Shown: positions 47,886 through 58,402, numbered from the stretch's first letter. The stretch is DNA of 64,000 bases from Cryomorphaceae bacterium (GCA_905182525.1 CAJJBV010000001.1:62001-126000), one strand, 5' to 3'. A program made the numbers and translations. Notes: generated by a model not told the origin, from the sequence alone.

Positions 47886-49295
47886 ATGTCAGATATAAAA
47901 TTTGGTACGGATGGTTGGAGAGCAATAATAGCTAAAGATTTTACTGTTGGTAATGTTTCTAGAGTTGCTTACGCAACAGCTAAATGGACTTTAAAAAATT
48001 TTAAAAATCCCTCTATAGTCATTGGACATGATTGCAGATTTGGAGGTAAGTTATTTATGGAAACAGCTGTTAAGGTTTTTGTATCCAAAGGAATTAAAGT
48101 TTATTTAGCAAATAATTTTATATCTACTCCTATGATTTCACTAGGAGTAAGAGAGTTAAAGGCCTCTTTGGGAGTGGTAATTACTGCTAGTCATAATCCT
48201 CCAGATTATAATGGATACAAATTAAAAGGACATTTTGGAGGACCATTATCTTCTGAAAAAGTAGGTGAAGTTGAAAGTTTAATTCCTTCAGAGGACAAAA
48301 TTTATCTAAATCAAATTGATATTAATACTCAGGTAAAAAAAGGAAATATTAAGATTGTTGATTTAGAAAAAATGTATATTAATACAGTAGAAGCATCTTT
48401 TGATTTAGAAGCTATTCGAAATTCAGGATTAAATTTTGCATATGATGCAATGTACGGAGCAGGTCAAAATGTGATGAAAAAGTTATTTGGCGACATGACT
48501 TTTCTTCATTGTGAAGAGAATCCTTCTTTTATGGGACAAGCCCCTGAACCTATTGATAAAAACTTAAATGAGTTTTCCAACTTAATAAAAGAAAAAGGAA
48601 ATATTGCAGCTGGTCTTGCAACTGATGGGGATGCAGATAGAATTGGTCTTTACAATTCTAAAGGAGAGTTTGTTGATTCTCACCATATTATATTACTAAT
48701 TCTTTTATATTTAAATAAATCCAAAAAATTAAAAGGAAAGGTAGTTGTTGCTGCTTCTACTACACCGAGGGTAGTCAGGTTAGCTGAGATTCTAGGATTA
48801 GCCCATGATACGGTAAAAGTTGGTTTCAAGTATATAGCTCAACAAATGATTAAAGAAGATGTTTTGATAGGTGGAGAAGAATCTGGAGGAATTGCTATTA
48901 AGGGACATATCCCAGAAAGAGATGGTATATGGATGGGACTTGTTTTGTTTGAATACATGGTTAAATCTGGAAAATCTTTAGAAGAACTTATTGAAGAAGT
49001 TTATGATTTAGTAGGTGAATTTAAATACTGGAGAGATGATTTGCATATTGACGAGAAATTAAAAGATTCAATAGTGAAAAAATGTAAAAATGATGAGTTT
49101 AAATCTTTTGGGAAATATTCTGTAGAAAAAGTTGACAAAACAGACGGATTTAAATTTATTTTAAACCAAGATGAATGGCTTATGATAAGACCCTCTGGAA
49201 CGGAACCTGTTTTGCGTTGTTATGCTGAATCAAAAGATTTGAAAGGTGCTAAAGAAATATTGGCTGCTTGCAAATTAGAAATAGGCTATAAATAA
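47886..49295 (+). CDS. Phosphoglucomutase / phosphoglucosamine mutase family enzyme
   Basis: A 469-residue alpha-D-phosphohexomutase. The active-site phosphoserine is in TASHNPPDYNGYK (about S102), the magnesium loop is DGDADR, the sugar-binding loop GGEESGGIA and the phosphate-binding loop RPSGTEPVLRCY. The exact sugar (glucose, mannose or glucosamine phosphate) cannot be fixed from sequence alone; Bacteroidota GlmM has this general form. It would feed cell-wall and polysaccharide precursors. It meets the DUF4139 gene tail to tail. Confidence 0.92.
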   Translation: MSDIKFGTDGWRAIIAKDFTVGNVSRVAYATAKWTLKNFKNPSIVIGHDCRFGGKLFMETAVKVFVSKGIKVYLANNFISTPMISLGVRELKASLGVVITASHNPPDYNGYKLKGHFGGPLSSEKVGEVESLIPSEDKIYLNQIDINTQVKKGNIKIVDLEKMYINTVEASFDLEAIRNSGLNFAYDAMYGAGQNVMKKLFGDMTFLHCEENPSFMGQAPEPIDKNLNEFSNLIKEKGNIAAGLATDGDADRIGLYNSKGEFVDSHHIILLILLYLNKSKKLKGKVVVAASTTPRVVRLAEILGLAHDTVKVGFKYIAQQMIKEDVLIGGEESGGIAIKGHIPERDGIWMGLVLFEYMVKSGKSLEELIEEVYDLVGEFKYWRDDLHIDEKLKDSIVKKCKNDEFKSFGKYSVEKVDKTDGFKFILNQDEWLMIRPSGTEPVLRCYAESKDLKGAKEILAACKLEIGYK

Positions 49296-49296
49296 T

Positions 49297-50919
49297 TTAT
49301 AAACCTATAATATTATTGTTCATTGGATGTTTTACAGAGAAAGTAAATTTTTTCTCGATAATTTCATTTGGATTCAAAATTATATTCCATATTAATTTAC
49401 CATTATTTTTGTTTAACTCTGCTTGAGAGCTTTCTATAAGTTGTACAGCGATAGACTTGTCAGTTGATAAAGGAATTTGATCAACTAATACTAATGTAAT
49501 TGGTAAATCTTTATTGTTTATCAATTTCAAAATATATGATCTTTCAATTTTTATGTTGTCACCAATTTTTGTTTCAGAACTAAACTTTTTTTCAAGTATT
49601 CTTTCGCAAATAATAGAAATATCTCTTGATAAAGATAAATTATGAGTTTTTTTAATAGAGTAGGGATCTAAATAGGTTTTACCAACAGATTTACCATTGA
49701 AATAGACATTAGCATTACCAGGAAGTAAATTCTTATTACCAAGCGATTCGAAATGACACATTAAAAATATGTCTTTATCTAATTTTGGATAGCAATAGTA
49801 ATCATACTTAGCATCCAGTTCTAATTTTTGAATATCAATAAAAATGGGTTCTTTTTGGGATGGAATTGAGTAGGGTAGAGAGATATTATAAGCTATTTGT
49901 GTTCCGCTAAAATCAATATTTGTGAATTCAGAAGAAGAAATTGAAACATCTTCATTCATTTTAGGAATTTCTACTTTTTGAGCTCTTGAATTATAATTTT
50001 TGTTCCTTTTTATTTGATTTGTTTTTGATATGCCATTAAAAGAGTTGATGTACTGAGTTTTAAAAGCTGGATAATTATTTGATTTATTTAGTTTGCCAGT
50101 TGAAAGAGATAATTGAATATTAGACCAAATTTCATTGGTGTTTTGATATATTTTTGCTTTGTAAGTAAGCTCAACTGGTTTGTTAACGCCGGAAGATCTT
50201 ACATCATATGAGGGTGCCCAACCTGCATTATTTGAATTATAGCTCAACTCGTAATTATATTCTCCACTTTTAATACAAGTTAGTTGAACAATAATATTAC
50301 TGTGTAGATTTTTATTATTTGTATTTATTGAATTAATTTGAGTATTAATTTGAACTATTCTAAGTTTTAACTTCTTAATTTCTTTTTCTGTTAAAGATAC
50401 TTCAGCTTGTATTTCATACATCCTTTTTTTAAAGTATTCTGATAAATCCATCAAGTCTTCAACAATAAACTCTCTAGAAGTTTTTAAAACTGATTTATTT
50501 TGATCTAAAAGATCTATTTCTTGAACTAAAACTGCTTTATTTATTTCTTTTAATCTGATGATTTCGTTTAAATTACTTAAAGAGTCTTTAAGAGTAGAAA
50601 TTTCATTATCACCGACAGTTTTTACACCTAAGTAATTCATTTTTTTTGAAATTGAATTTACTATGATCTCTTTTGAATTCATCAAGAATTGAATAGATTC
50701 ATTTATTAGGCTAGGGGAAAGATTAGTAATCACTAATTCATTAGAACCAATAGAAATTTTTGCAGATCCAATTCTTTCAATATGAGCACCTTTATTATGA
50801 ATAATGATTTTATTAATTTTTGATTCCGATTTTATTATATTATTAGGTGTCTGTGCTTTTACACTAAATAATGATAATAAAACAATTATTGAAAAAATTG
50901 ATAAACTAAATCTATTCAT
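49297..50919 (-). CDS. DUF4139 / MuiA-family exported protein
   Basis: A 540-residue protein with a signal peptide (about 1-22, ending KAQ). An N-terminal DUF4140-like part (KIIIHNKGAHIERIGSAKI) is followed by a long coiled coil (about 95-200, Lys/Glu/Leu-rich) and a C-terminal DUF4139 beta-domain with YNSNNAGWAPSYDVRSSG and QNTNEIWSNIQLSLSTG. The family is called mucoidy inhibitor A in some databases; its biochemical role is unknown to me. It is divergent from surE by 64 bases. Confidence 0.88.
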   Translation of the reverse strand: MNRFSLSIFSIIVLLSLFSVKAQTPNNIIKSESKINKIIIHNKGAHIERIGSAKISIGSNELVITNLSPSLINESIQFLMNSKEIIVNSISKKMNYLGVKTVGDNEISTLKDSLSNLNEIIRLKEINKAVLVQEIDLLDQNKSVLKTSREFIVEDLMDLSEYFKKRMYEIQAEVSLTEKEIKKLKLRIVQINTQINSINTNNKNLHSNIIVQLTCIKSGEYNYELSYNSNNAGWAPSYDVRSSGVNKPVELTYKAKIYQNTNEIWSNIQLSLSTGKLNKSNNYPAFKTQYINSFNGISKTNQIKRNKNYNSRAQKVEIPKMNEDVSISSSEFTNIDFSGTQIAYNISLPYSIPSQKEPIFIDIQKLELDAKYDYYCYPKLDKDIFLMCHFESLGNKNLLPGNANVYFNGKSVGKTYLDPYSIKKTHNLSLSRDISIICERILEKKFSSETKIGDNIKIERSYILKLINNKDLPITLVLVDQIPLSTDKSIAVQLIESSQAELNKNNGKLIWNIILNPNEIIEKKFTFSVKHPMNNNIIGL

Positions 50920-50983
50920 GATTTTTTTTTACAAACATATCCAAAATTAATGCCAAAAATTTAATATTAGTTAACTTAGCTTA

Positions 50984-51748
50984 ATGTCAGAACTTTTAAT
51001 TTTAATCACTAATGACGATGGGTACAGTAGTAAAGGTATTAAAGCTTTAATAAATGCTGTAAAAAACCTTGGGAAAATATTAATTGTAGCACCTGACAGT
51101 CCTCAATCTGGAATGGGGCATGCAATATCTGTAAATAAGCCAATAAGATGTTATAAAACTAATTTTTTTGACTCAGTTGAAGCATATTGTTGTACTGGGA
51201 CTCCAGTGGATTGTATAAAAATGGGATTATACTTATTAAAAGATAAGAAACCTGATTTAATATTATCAGGAATTAATCATGGTTCAAATGTAAGTACGAA
51301 TATTTTATATTCTGGAACAATGTCTGCTGCTGTAGAAGGAGCATTGTCTGGAATTCCTAGTGTAGGTTATTCATTAACTGATTATTCAGATGATGCAGAT
51401 TTTCAATATTCTGAAAAAATTGTTCAAATAATATCAAAAAAAGTAATTAAAGAAGGTTTAAAAAAAGGTACTTGCTTAAATGTTAATATTCCAAATATTA
51501 AAGAAAATCAAATTAAAGGAATTAAAGTTTGTAGGCAGGGAAGAGCTTTTTGGGACGACACCTTTGATCATAGAAAGGATCCCTTAGGAAAAGATTATTA
51601 TTGGCTAACTGGATCTTTTAGTTCTAAGGAACAAGCATTAGATACCGATATTAATTATTTAGAAAATAATTATGTGACTATTGTTCCTACTCAATTTGAT
51701 ATGACTTGCCATGATTCAGTAGATGAACTAAAAAAATGGAAACTATAA
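50984..51748 (+). CDS. surE: 5'-nucleotidase SurE
   Basis: A 254-residue survival protein that dephosphorylates nucleoside monophosphates. The metal site LITNDDGYSSKGI (N10, D11, D12), the Asn-Ser pair in LSGINHGSNVSTNILYSGTMSAAVEGA and the N-terminal fold are all present. It begins a conserved Bacteroidota set: surE - small membrane protein - lpxB - SpoIID-like protein. Confidence 0.96.
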   Translation: MSELLILITNDDGYSSKGIKALINAVKNLGKILIVAPDSPQSGMGHAISVNKPIRCYKTNFFDSVEAYCCTGTPVDCIKMGLYLLKDKKPDLILSGINHGSNVSTNILYSGTMSAAVEGALSGIPSVGYSLTDYSDDADFQYSEKIVQIISKKVIKEGLKKGTCLNVNIPNIKENQIKGIKVCRQGRAFWDDTFDHRKDPLGKDYYWLTGSFSSKEQALDTDINYLENNYVTIVPTQFDMTCHDSVDELKKWKL

Positions 51749-52089
51749 TGAAAGAATGGAAATTTAAAATTAATAAATTCAAATTTGGATTTGTTACAGG
51801 ATTAATTCTACCTGTATTGGGTTTCTTTATTGGGTTTCTCGCTAAAGGAGGGGAGATGTCTTTTTCTACTTTTTGGCAACTATTTACACAAAACCATGAT
51901 TTAATACATCTTAATGATATTAAATTAATATATCAAGATACTAGACAAAGTACTGTGATGTTTTGTTTATTAGCAAATATGCTTGCATTTTACTTATCTT
52001 TTTTTGTTTATAAAATTGATCGTTTCTCTACTGGTTTAGTTAGTATTACTTTAATTCTTACGGCTATTTCAGTATTTTTTATTTATTAA
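51748..52089 (+). CDS. Small membrane protein of the surE-lpxB cluster
   Basis: A protein of 113 residues with three hydrophobic segments (about 15-33, 65-85 and 95-113). I use the ATG at 51748, which overlaps the surE stop as TAATG, a sign of reinitiation; the ATG at 51736 would add four residues. The conserved position between surE and lpxB suggests an envelope role, but no known motif is visible. Confidence 0.75.
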   Translation: MKEWKFKINKFKFGFVTGLILPVLGFFIGFLAKGGEMSFSTFWQLFTQNHDLIHLNDIKLIYQDTRQSTVMFCLLANMLAFYLSFFVYKIDRFSTGLVSITLILTAISVFFIY

Positions 52090-52092
52090 TTT

Positions 52093-53220
52093 ATGAAGTA
52101 TTACATTATAGCAGGAGAAGCTTCAGGAGATTTATATGGATCAAATTTAATAAAAGAAATAAAAAAAATTGATTCTAAGGCTACTTTTAGAGCTTGGGGT
52201 GGCGACTTAATGAATTTAGAAGATGTTAAGTTAGTAAGACACTATAAAGACCATAATTACATGGGTTTTGCAGAAGTTATTTGGAATCTAAGAACAATTT
52301 TAAAAAATATTACTTTTTGTAAAGAAGATATTAAGAAGTATAATCCAGATGCACTTATTTTAATTGATTTCCCAGGTTTTAACATGAGAATTGCAAAATA
52401 TTTTAATAAATCTTCTTTTCCAATACTATATTATATTGCTCCTCAGGTTTGGGCTTGGAAAGAAAAGAGGGTGGAGCTAATAAAGAAATATGTGGATAGT
52501 TTATATGTTATACTCCCATTTGAAAAAGAATTTTTTAAAAAACATGGAATTGAAACTACTTACCATGGTCATCCATTATTAGAACATATTATAAATTTCA
52601 AAAAAGATAAAAGCACACCAAAGTTAGATTTCATAAAAACAAATAATTTAAATCCAAAAAGACCTATAATTGCTTTGATACCAGGAAGTAGAAAGCAAGA
52701 AATTATTAAAAAACTTCCAATTATGCTTAATGCAGTTTCTAGTTATTCTGAAAATTATAATATTGTTATTGCGGGAATGAATATGCATAAGGCCATTTAT
52801 CAAAGTATTAGCTATAATTATAATGTGAATATTGTCTATGAGGATACCTATAATTTATTAAACCAATCTAGTTTTGCATTAGTTACATCAGGAACAGCAA
52901 CCTTAGAAACTGCATTTTTCAATGTTCCTCAGGTAGTTTGCTATAAAGCAAATTGGATTTCATACTCAATTGCTAAATCATTAGTTAAAATTAAGTTCAT
53001 TTCATTAGTTAATTTAATACTTGACTACGAGTCAGTTAAAGAGTTGATTCAGAATGATTTAAACAATATAAAACTAAAGGAAGAACTAAGAAAAATAATA
53101 AATATGTCACATTCAAATTCTATTAAAAATGATTACAAAAAGTTAATCTCTAAGTGCAAAGGTGAAGATGTATCAAAAAATATTGCACAGAGCATGTTAA
53201 AAACTCTAAATAATTTTTAA
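52093..53220 (+). CDS. lpxB: Lipid-A-disaccharide synthase
   Basis: Joins UDP-diacylglucosamine and lipid X in lipid A synthesis at the inner membrane. The 375-residue protein has GEASGDLYGSNLIKEI at the N-terminus, the LpxB hallmark IDFPGFNMRIAKYF, PQVWAWKEKRV, LPFEKEFFKKHG and LIPGSRKQEIIKKLP. It lies 3 bases after the small membrane protein gene. Confidence 0.96.
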   Translation: MKYYIIAGEASGDLYGSNLIKEIKKIDSKATFRAWGGDLMNLEDVKLVRHYKDHNYMGFAEVIWNLRTILKNITFCKEDIKKYNPDALILIDFPGFNMRIAKYFNKSSFPILYYIAPQVWAWKEKRVELIKKYVDSLYVILPFEKEFFKKHGIETTYHGHPLLEHIINFKKDKSTPKLDFIKTNNLNPKRPIIALIPGSRKQEIIKKLPIMLNAVSSYSENYNIVIAGMNMHKAIYQSISYNYNVNIVYEDTYNLLNQSSFALVTSGTATLETAFFNVPQVVCYKANWISYSIAKSLVKIKFISLVNLILDYESVKELIQNDLNNIKLKEELRKIINMSHSNSIKNDYKKLISKCKGEDVSKNIAQSMLKTLNNF

Positions 53221-53263
53221 ATAAAATGTAACTAATTCTTTTAGTTTTGTCTTCTAATAATTT

Positions 53264-54437
53264 TTGATGAAATACTTTAAACTACTGATTATTATTGTAA
53301 TCTTTCCTTTTTACGGTTTTTCCATAAACTTTAAAATAGGTATTTTAAGAAATGTCAGTATAAAAAAAGTATCTATTTCTGTAAGTGAGTCCATTTATAG
53401 CCTAAAATCAAATAATAAAATATTATTAAATAATGTAAATGAAAGCACACATGTCCAGTTGTATTTCAAAAACGGAAAAATTGAACTAACTGTTAACAAT
53501 AATTTTATAGGTAATTTTGATACATTAAAGTTATCTAGAATTAAGAGTAGTTCTGGAATTTTTAAAATAAAAGGTTTAGTACCAACACTTAGAAGAGATA
53601 GATCATACAATGATGATTTAATAATTTTCCCGCAAAAGAACTCTATATCACTAGTTAATTTAGTAGATTTTGAAAACTATATAATAGGCGTATTGGAATC
53701 CGAAGTAGGAAAAGGACAAAGCAAAGATTTTTACAAAGTACATTCCATAATCAGCAGAACTTATGCTCTTGAAAAATCAATACAAGTTTATCCACGAAGG
53801 CTTCAATTTAACAGATTTAGTTAACTGTCAAGTTTACAAGGGATATATGTATAAAGATTCCAATATTATTAGTGCTGTTAAAGAAACTAAAAACTTAATT
53901 CTAGTTGATGAAAATATGGATTATATAGTAGCTTCATATTTTTCAAATAGTGGTGGTCAAACCAACAATGTAGAAGATGTTTGGTCTAAAGCACTTCCAT
54001 ATTTAAGAAGCATTCACGATCCTTTTTCACTTGGTGGAACAAACTATGATTGGGAGAAAATTGTTTTAAAAAGTAAATGGCTTTCTTATTTAAAAAATAA
54101 GTACCAATATCCAATCTACGATACAATATCATTAAATGCTGCTTTAAACTTTAAACAAGATATTCGACATAAGTATTTAGTTGATTGGGTTTATCAAATC
54201 CCATTAACCGATATTAGAAAGGATTGGAAATTAAAAAGTACATATTTTTCTATATATGATAACGGTGAATATCTATCGTTTAAAGGAAAAGGCTTTGGAC
54301 ATGGTGTAGGATTGTCACAGGAAGGTGCCATGAGAATGATAGATTTAGGCTACGATTTTTTAGAAGTACTTAGATTCTATTATACTGATGTACATTTAAT
54401 AAATATTAAAATGAAAGAATTCTATACAATAGACTAG
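53264..54437 (+). CDS. SpoIID/LytB-domain protein, one frameshift
   Basis: An exported protein with a signal peptide (about residues 1-20) and a SpoIID domain, which in other bacteria cuts peptidoglycan glycan strands. YIIGVLESEVGKGQ holds the catalytic-type Glu, and AIISRTYAL-like sequence (here SIISRTYALEK) follows. The frame then breaks at the A-run 53772-53776 (one A extra, or two missing). The second part continues NQYKFIHEGFNLTDLVN, SNSGGQTNNVEDVW and GHGVGLSQEGAMRM to 54437, about 390 residues. It closes the surE cluster. Confidence 0.85.
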
Positions 54438-54904
54438 AAGCTTTGAAACACATTGGTTAACATAATATTAATTATAAGACAAATATGGAAGAGGTTCTTT
54501 ATATTTGTAAGTCTATGTCTTTATAAGTTGTATTCTTTTTAAAAGTACTAATTTCTAAATATTTTAATTTTAACCAATTCCCGGCAAGAAAAATCCTCTA
54601 TTAGAATCCTATTATTAATGCTTTTAAGGAATTTGCTTTTAATATCTATGGATAATATGCACAATTATACTAACGGATAGATTTTGGACGATTCTCAGCG
54701 ACTTATCCATAATTTGGTTTAGAATGCGATGTTTGTAGAAATGATCCTATTTTAAGGATAAAATGTTCCTTAATCTTATTCTCTATATTAATTTCAATAA
54801 TTTAAGTATTTAAAAATAAATTTTTAAACATTGGATGTTTTATGGTATTCAAAAAAAATCAAATATGGAAGTTTGTGATCTAATTTTGTATTATTGTAGT
54901 TAGA
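54438..54904 (+). other. 467-base gene-free region with inverted repeats, possible structured RNA
   Basis: No open frame of note in any of the six frames. It holds two inverted repeats: TATGGATAA (54647-54655) with TTATCCATA (54703-54711), a 9-base perfect stem around 47 bases, and TTAAGGA (54752-54758) with TCCTTAA (54767-54773), a 7-base stem with an 8-base loop. The middle section, about 54570-54780, is less AT-rich than the flanks. A structured RNA, an upstream regulatory region for the surface-sugar genes or remnants of a lost gene are possible; the strand is arbitrary. Confidence 0.35.
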
Positions 54905-55663
54905 ATGGACGTTTCTATAAATGTGGATAAAATATACGTTGTTCACGTAAGTTCGAATAAGCTTCGAGAACAACATATTAAGAACGAATTAGGAAGATTT
55001 AATCTTCCTTTTGAGTTTATGCTTAAAGGTGATAAATCTGAAATATCTACTGAAATTATAAAAGAATATTTTATTGGTGATGAAATGGGAGGTCTTAAGC
55101 CAACTGCTCAACAATCTTGTACCTACAAACACTTATCTATATATGAAAAAATATTAACAGATGGTGTTCAGGATGCTCTTATTTTTGAAGATGACGTGTA
55201 TTTGTCAGAAAATTTCATAGAAGTATTCAATCAAACTATTAGTGAGTTAAAAGCCTTACCACAAAAAACTCAAGACAAAGCATTAATTAACTTTGAAAAT
55301 AGCACTTTACAGATTGTTCCACCATCAAAGCAAGTTAATGGACAATATTTATATGAAGCTTCGAAAAATAGATGTGCAGGTGCCTATTATATAAATAAAA
55401 ATTTAGCTAACTCAATTACTCAATACAGAATTAAGTATAAATGCAATAAAATTATAGATTGGTACCATAATGAATTAATTGACACAATTGGTCTTCAAAA
55501 TTACTGGTGTCATCCTCCGATTGTTGAACAAGGAAGCCATAATGGAAAGATGCAATCAATTATTGACGATAAAAAATATGGTTCTGTAAGAGAAATTACA
55601 TGGAAAATAAGCCGTTTTTATAAACATAAAATAAGACCTTTGTTTGGAAATAAAAACAAATGA
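54905..55663 (+). CDS. Family 25 glycosyltransferase
   Basis: A 252-residue protein of the lipooligosaccharide GT25 family. KIYVVHVSSNKLREQHIKNEL at the start, the helix QQSCTYKHLSIYEKIL and the acidic ALIFEDDVYL (about 91-100) are the family features. It likely adds a sugar, often galactose, to a surface glycan; the acceptor is not known. It overlaps the next gene, an MsbA-type exporter, by 4 bases. Confidence 0.87.
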   Translation: MDVSINVDKIYVVHVSSNKLREQHIKNELGRFNLPFEFMLKGDKSEISTEIIKEYFIGDEMGGLKPTAQQSCTYKHLSIYEKILTDGVQDALIFEDDVYLSENFIEVFNQTISELKALPQKTQDKALINFENSTLQIVPPSKQVNGQYLYEASKNRCAGAYYINKNLANSITQYRIKYKCNKIIDWYHNELIDTIGLQNYWCHPPIVEQGSHNGKMQSIIDDKKYGSVREITWKISRFYKHKIRPLFGNKNK

Positions 55664-57489
55664 AAAGTTTAATACGCATCATAAAATTTAATTTAGGCTA
55701 TAAAAAATACATCTTAGGAAGTGTTTTTTTTAACCTATTAAGTTCATTCTTTGGATTATTTTCTTTTATACTATTAGCTCCATTACTTGATGTGATTTTT
55801 AATAAGACTGATGATTATTACATTGATTTAATTTCTAAGCCAAGTCCAGTATTATCTTTTTCTACAGAAAATTTTATCGATTTAATAAATTATAAACTTG
55901 CTAACTTAATTGTATTAGAAGGTAAAGTATATACACTTTTAACTGTTTGTGTGGTAATTGGGATGTCTGTACTTTTAAAGAATCTATTTATTTACCTATC
56001 CTCTGTTTTAGTTTCTTTATTGGTTAATAAAAGTGTTGGCGATATTAGGAACAACATTTTCACTACACTAATGCATCTACCTGTTGCTTATTTATCAGAT
56101 GAAAAAAAAGGAGAGGTAATTTCTAAAATAAGTAATGATGTACAAGAAATTGAATGGTCAATCCAATCAGCTATAAAAGGAGTTTTTAAAGAACCAATTA
56201 ATATCTTAGTGTTTTTAGGTTCTTTATTTGCAATGAGTCTAGAGTTGTCTTTGTTTATTGTGATTTTCTTACCATTATCAGGATTTTTAATAAGTGCAGT
56301 AAGTAAGAGTTTAAAGAAAAATACGAAGTCTGCACAAGAATATTTCGGAAATTTATTAGCTCATTTAGAAGAATCATTAAATGGTTTTAAATTGATAAAG
56401 GCTTTTTCAAACGAAAAGCTATTTATCAAAAAATTTAAAAGTATTAATAATAATTTTATTTCTAATAAAGTTAAAGCATACAGGAAAGCAGATTTAGCTT
56501 CTCCAACTAGTGAATTCTTAGGGGTAATAGCAGTAATAAGTGTACTGTGGTATGGTGGTAGTTTAGTATTTGAAGGTAAAATGCAATCTTCTTATTTCAT
56601 TACCTACATTATTCTTTTTTCACAACTTATTGACCCTCTAAAATCTTTATCAAAATCTATATATGATGCACAAAAAGGAAACTCTGCATTAGATAGAATA
56701 GAAACTATTTTCGAAGCTAAAAAAACAGATTTCATATTGGACGGTAAAAGCATTAAAAATGATCTTGTTGACTCTATTAGCTTTAACAACATATCATTTT
56801 CATATAAAACAGATAAAGTTCTAAATAATATTTCTTTTAAAGTATCGAAAGGAAAGACCGTAGCACTTGTAGGTCAATCAGGGTCCGGAAAAAGCACTAT
56901 TGCTAATTTATTTCCTAGGTTTTATGATTTAGAAGATGGTTCTATTGAAATTGACGGAGTGAATATTAAAGATTTTAAATTGTCCAATTTAAGATCTATG
57001 ATTGGGTTAGTATCCCAAGAATCTATTTTATTTAACGACACAATAGAAAATAATATAGTTTTTGGAAATGAGTTTAATAAAGATAAATTAGTTGAAGCTT
57101 CTAAGGTTGCAAATGCTCATGATTTTATTGAAGAATTAGCCAATAATTATCAAACTAATATTGGTGATGGTGGTAATAAACTTTCAGGTGGACAAAGACA
57201 AAGATTAAGTATTGCAAGAGCTGTTTATAAAAACCCACCCATTTTAATATTAGACGAAGCAACTTCTGCACTTGATACTGAATCAGAAAAGTTGGTTCAA
57301 GATGCTTTAAATAAGCTTATGGCTAATAGGACTTCTATTGTAATAGCACATAGACTTTCAACTATCCAACATGCAGATGAAATTATTGTTTTGCAAAAAG
57401 GATTAATTGTTGAAAGAGGAAGTCACAAGATCTTAATTAAAAAAAATGGTATCTACAAAAAGCTTGTTGAGATGCAAAGCTTTGAATAA
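55660..57489 (+). CDS. MsbA-type ABC exporter (fused membrane and ATPase domains)
   Basis: A 609-residue half transporter with six membrane helices (about 1-330) and an ATPase domain with Walker A GQSGSGKST, the signature LSGGQRQRLS and Walker B PILILDEATSALD, then HRLSTIQHAD. The layout fits MsbA, which flips lipid A core across the inner membrane; multidrug-exporter roles share the same fold. The four-base overlap with the GT25 gene supports a lipid-linked sugar substrate. Confidence 0.88.
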   Translation: MKSLIRIIKFNLGYKKYILGSVFFNLLSSFFGLFSFILLAPLLDVIFNKTDDYYIDLISKPSPVLSFSTENFIDLINYKLANLIVLEGKVYTLLTVCVVIGMSVLLKNLFIYLSSVLVSLLVNKSVGDIRNNIFTTLMHLPVAYLSDEKKGEVISKISNDVQEIEWSIQSAIKGVFKEPINILVFLGSLFAMSLELSLFIVIFLPLSGFLISAVSKSLKKNTKSAQEYFGNLLAHLEESLNGFKLIKAFSNEKLFIKKFKSINNNFISNKVKAYRKADLASPTSEFLGVIAVISVLWYGGSLVFEGKMQSSYFITYIILFSQLIDPLKSLSKSIYDAQKGNSALDRIETIFEAKKTDFILDGKSIKNDLVDSISFNNISFSYKTDKVLNNISFKVSKGKTVALVGQSGSGKSTIANLFPRFYDLEDGSIEIDGVNIKDFKLSNLRSMIGLVSQESILFNDTIENNIVFGNEFNKDKLVEASKVANAHDFIEELANNYQTNIGDGGNKLSGGQRQRLSIARAVYKNPPILILDEATSALDTESEKLVQDALNKLMANRTSIVIAHRLSTIQHADEIIVLQKGLIVERGSHKILIKKNGIYKKLVEMQSFE

Positions 57490-57492
57490 AGC

Positions 57493-58344
57493 CTACCTTT
57501 TTAATACCTCATTTTGATCATTTTTTTTATTCAAATTAATAATACCTCCAAATACTATATTAAATTGTCCAAAAAAGAAGTGATGACTTGCTTTATCAAA
57601 CTTTGAGCTTGTTGTTCTTACATTAGGTAAATTTATAAAACCACCTTTAATTTCATTTTGAATAAAGAAAGCATTAAAAAATGAAATGTTCAATCCAAGA
57701 ATGGCACCTAAACCGTATCCGGAAAAGTGAAACTTATCATAAGTTTCATTATTTAATAATTTAGTATTTGTTCTTGGCACTAGTACACCTATTCCAAAAC
57801 CTTCTTTTAAACTAACTTTAATTTTAGCCATATCAAGAATTTTAGTGGAGTGTCTTAATTCGAAATTCACATAATTTAACCCATCAGTATGTTCAAATTT
57901 TAAAAAATCAGGGGAAACTAATATTTTATTGTTATTGTAAACACCGTCATAAATTGTGTTACTATTTTCTATAATGCCTGAAATTTCAACTTCTTGATTG
58001 TTTTGTAAAACATATTTCATATGATCTATTCCAAAAGAAAAATCCCAATTTTCTCTTATATAATAACCTACTCTGAAATTATATTGAGGAATAGTTATAT
58101 GTGCTGGATTAAAATATTTTGTAGTAAACTTTGTTTGTCTGTCTTTTGCAATACTCTTTTTAAGTGTAAAATCATAATCAGGTCCTTTAAACCGAATATT
58201 TGATTTAGTAAAATGTCCACTATTCCAGCCCCAATAAAAATACATTCTACTATTATTGGGATTTTGATTTATAGTGTTTTTCACTTGACTAAAAATAAAT
58301 TGAAAAGGAAGAAATAAAAAACTAAATATTAAAAAATATCTCAT
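57493..58344 (-). CDS. Outer-membrane beta-barrel-like protein of unknown function
   Basis: A 283-residue protein with a signal peptide (about 1-19, ending FSQ). The mature part alternates aromatic and small residues (YFYWGWNSGHFTKSNIRF, YNFRVGYYIRENWDFSFGIDHM, HFFFGQFNIVFGGII), as in small outer-membrane barrels. No family motif is recognised. It shares strand with the dioxygenase-methyltransferase gene, 58 bases downstream of it. Confidence 0.62.
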   Translation of the reverse strand: MRYFLIFSFLFLPFQFIFSQVKNTINQNPNNSRMYFYWGWNSGHFTKSNIRFKGPDYDFTLKKSIAKDRQTKFTTKYFNPAHITIPQYNFRVGYYIRENWDFSFGIDHMKYVLQNNQEVEISGIIENSNTIYDGVYNNNKILVSPDFLKFEHTDGLNYVNFELRHSTKILDMAKIKVSLKEGFGIGVLVPRTNTKLLNNETYDKFHFSGYGLGAILGLNISFFNAFFIQNEIKGGFINLPNVRTTSSKFDKASHHFFFGQFNIVFGGIINLNKKNDQNEVLKR

Positions 58345-58402
58345 ATTTATTATTAAAATTAAAGAAGAGTAATTATAAACTTCTTATGGTTAGTTTATCA
58401 GC

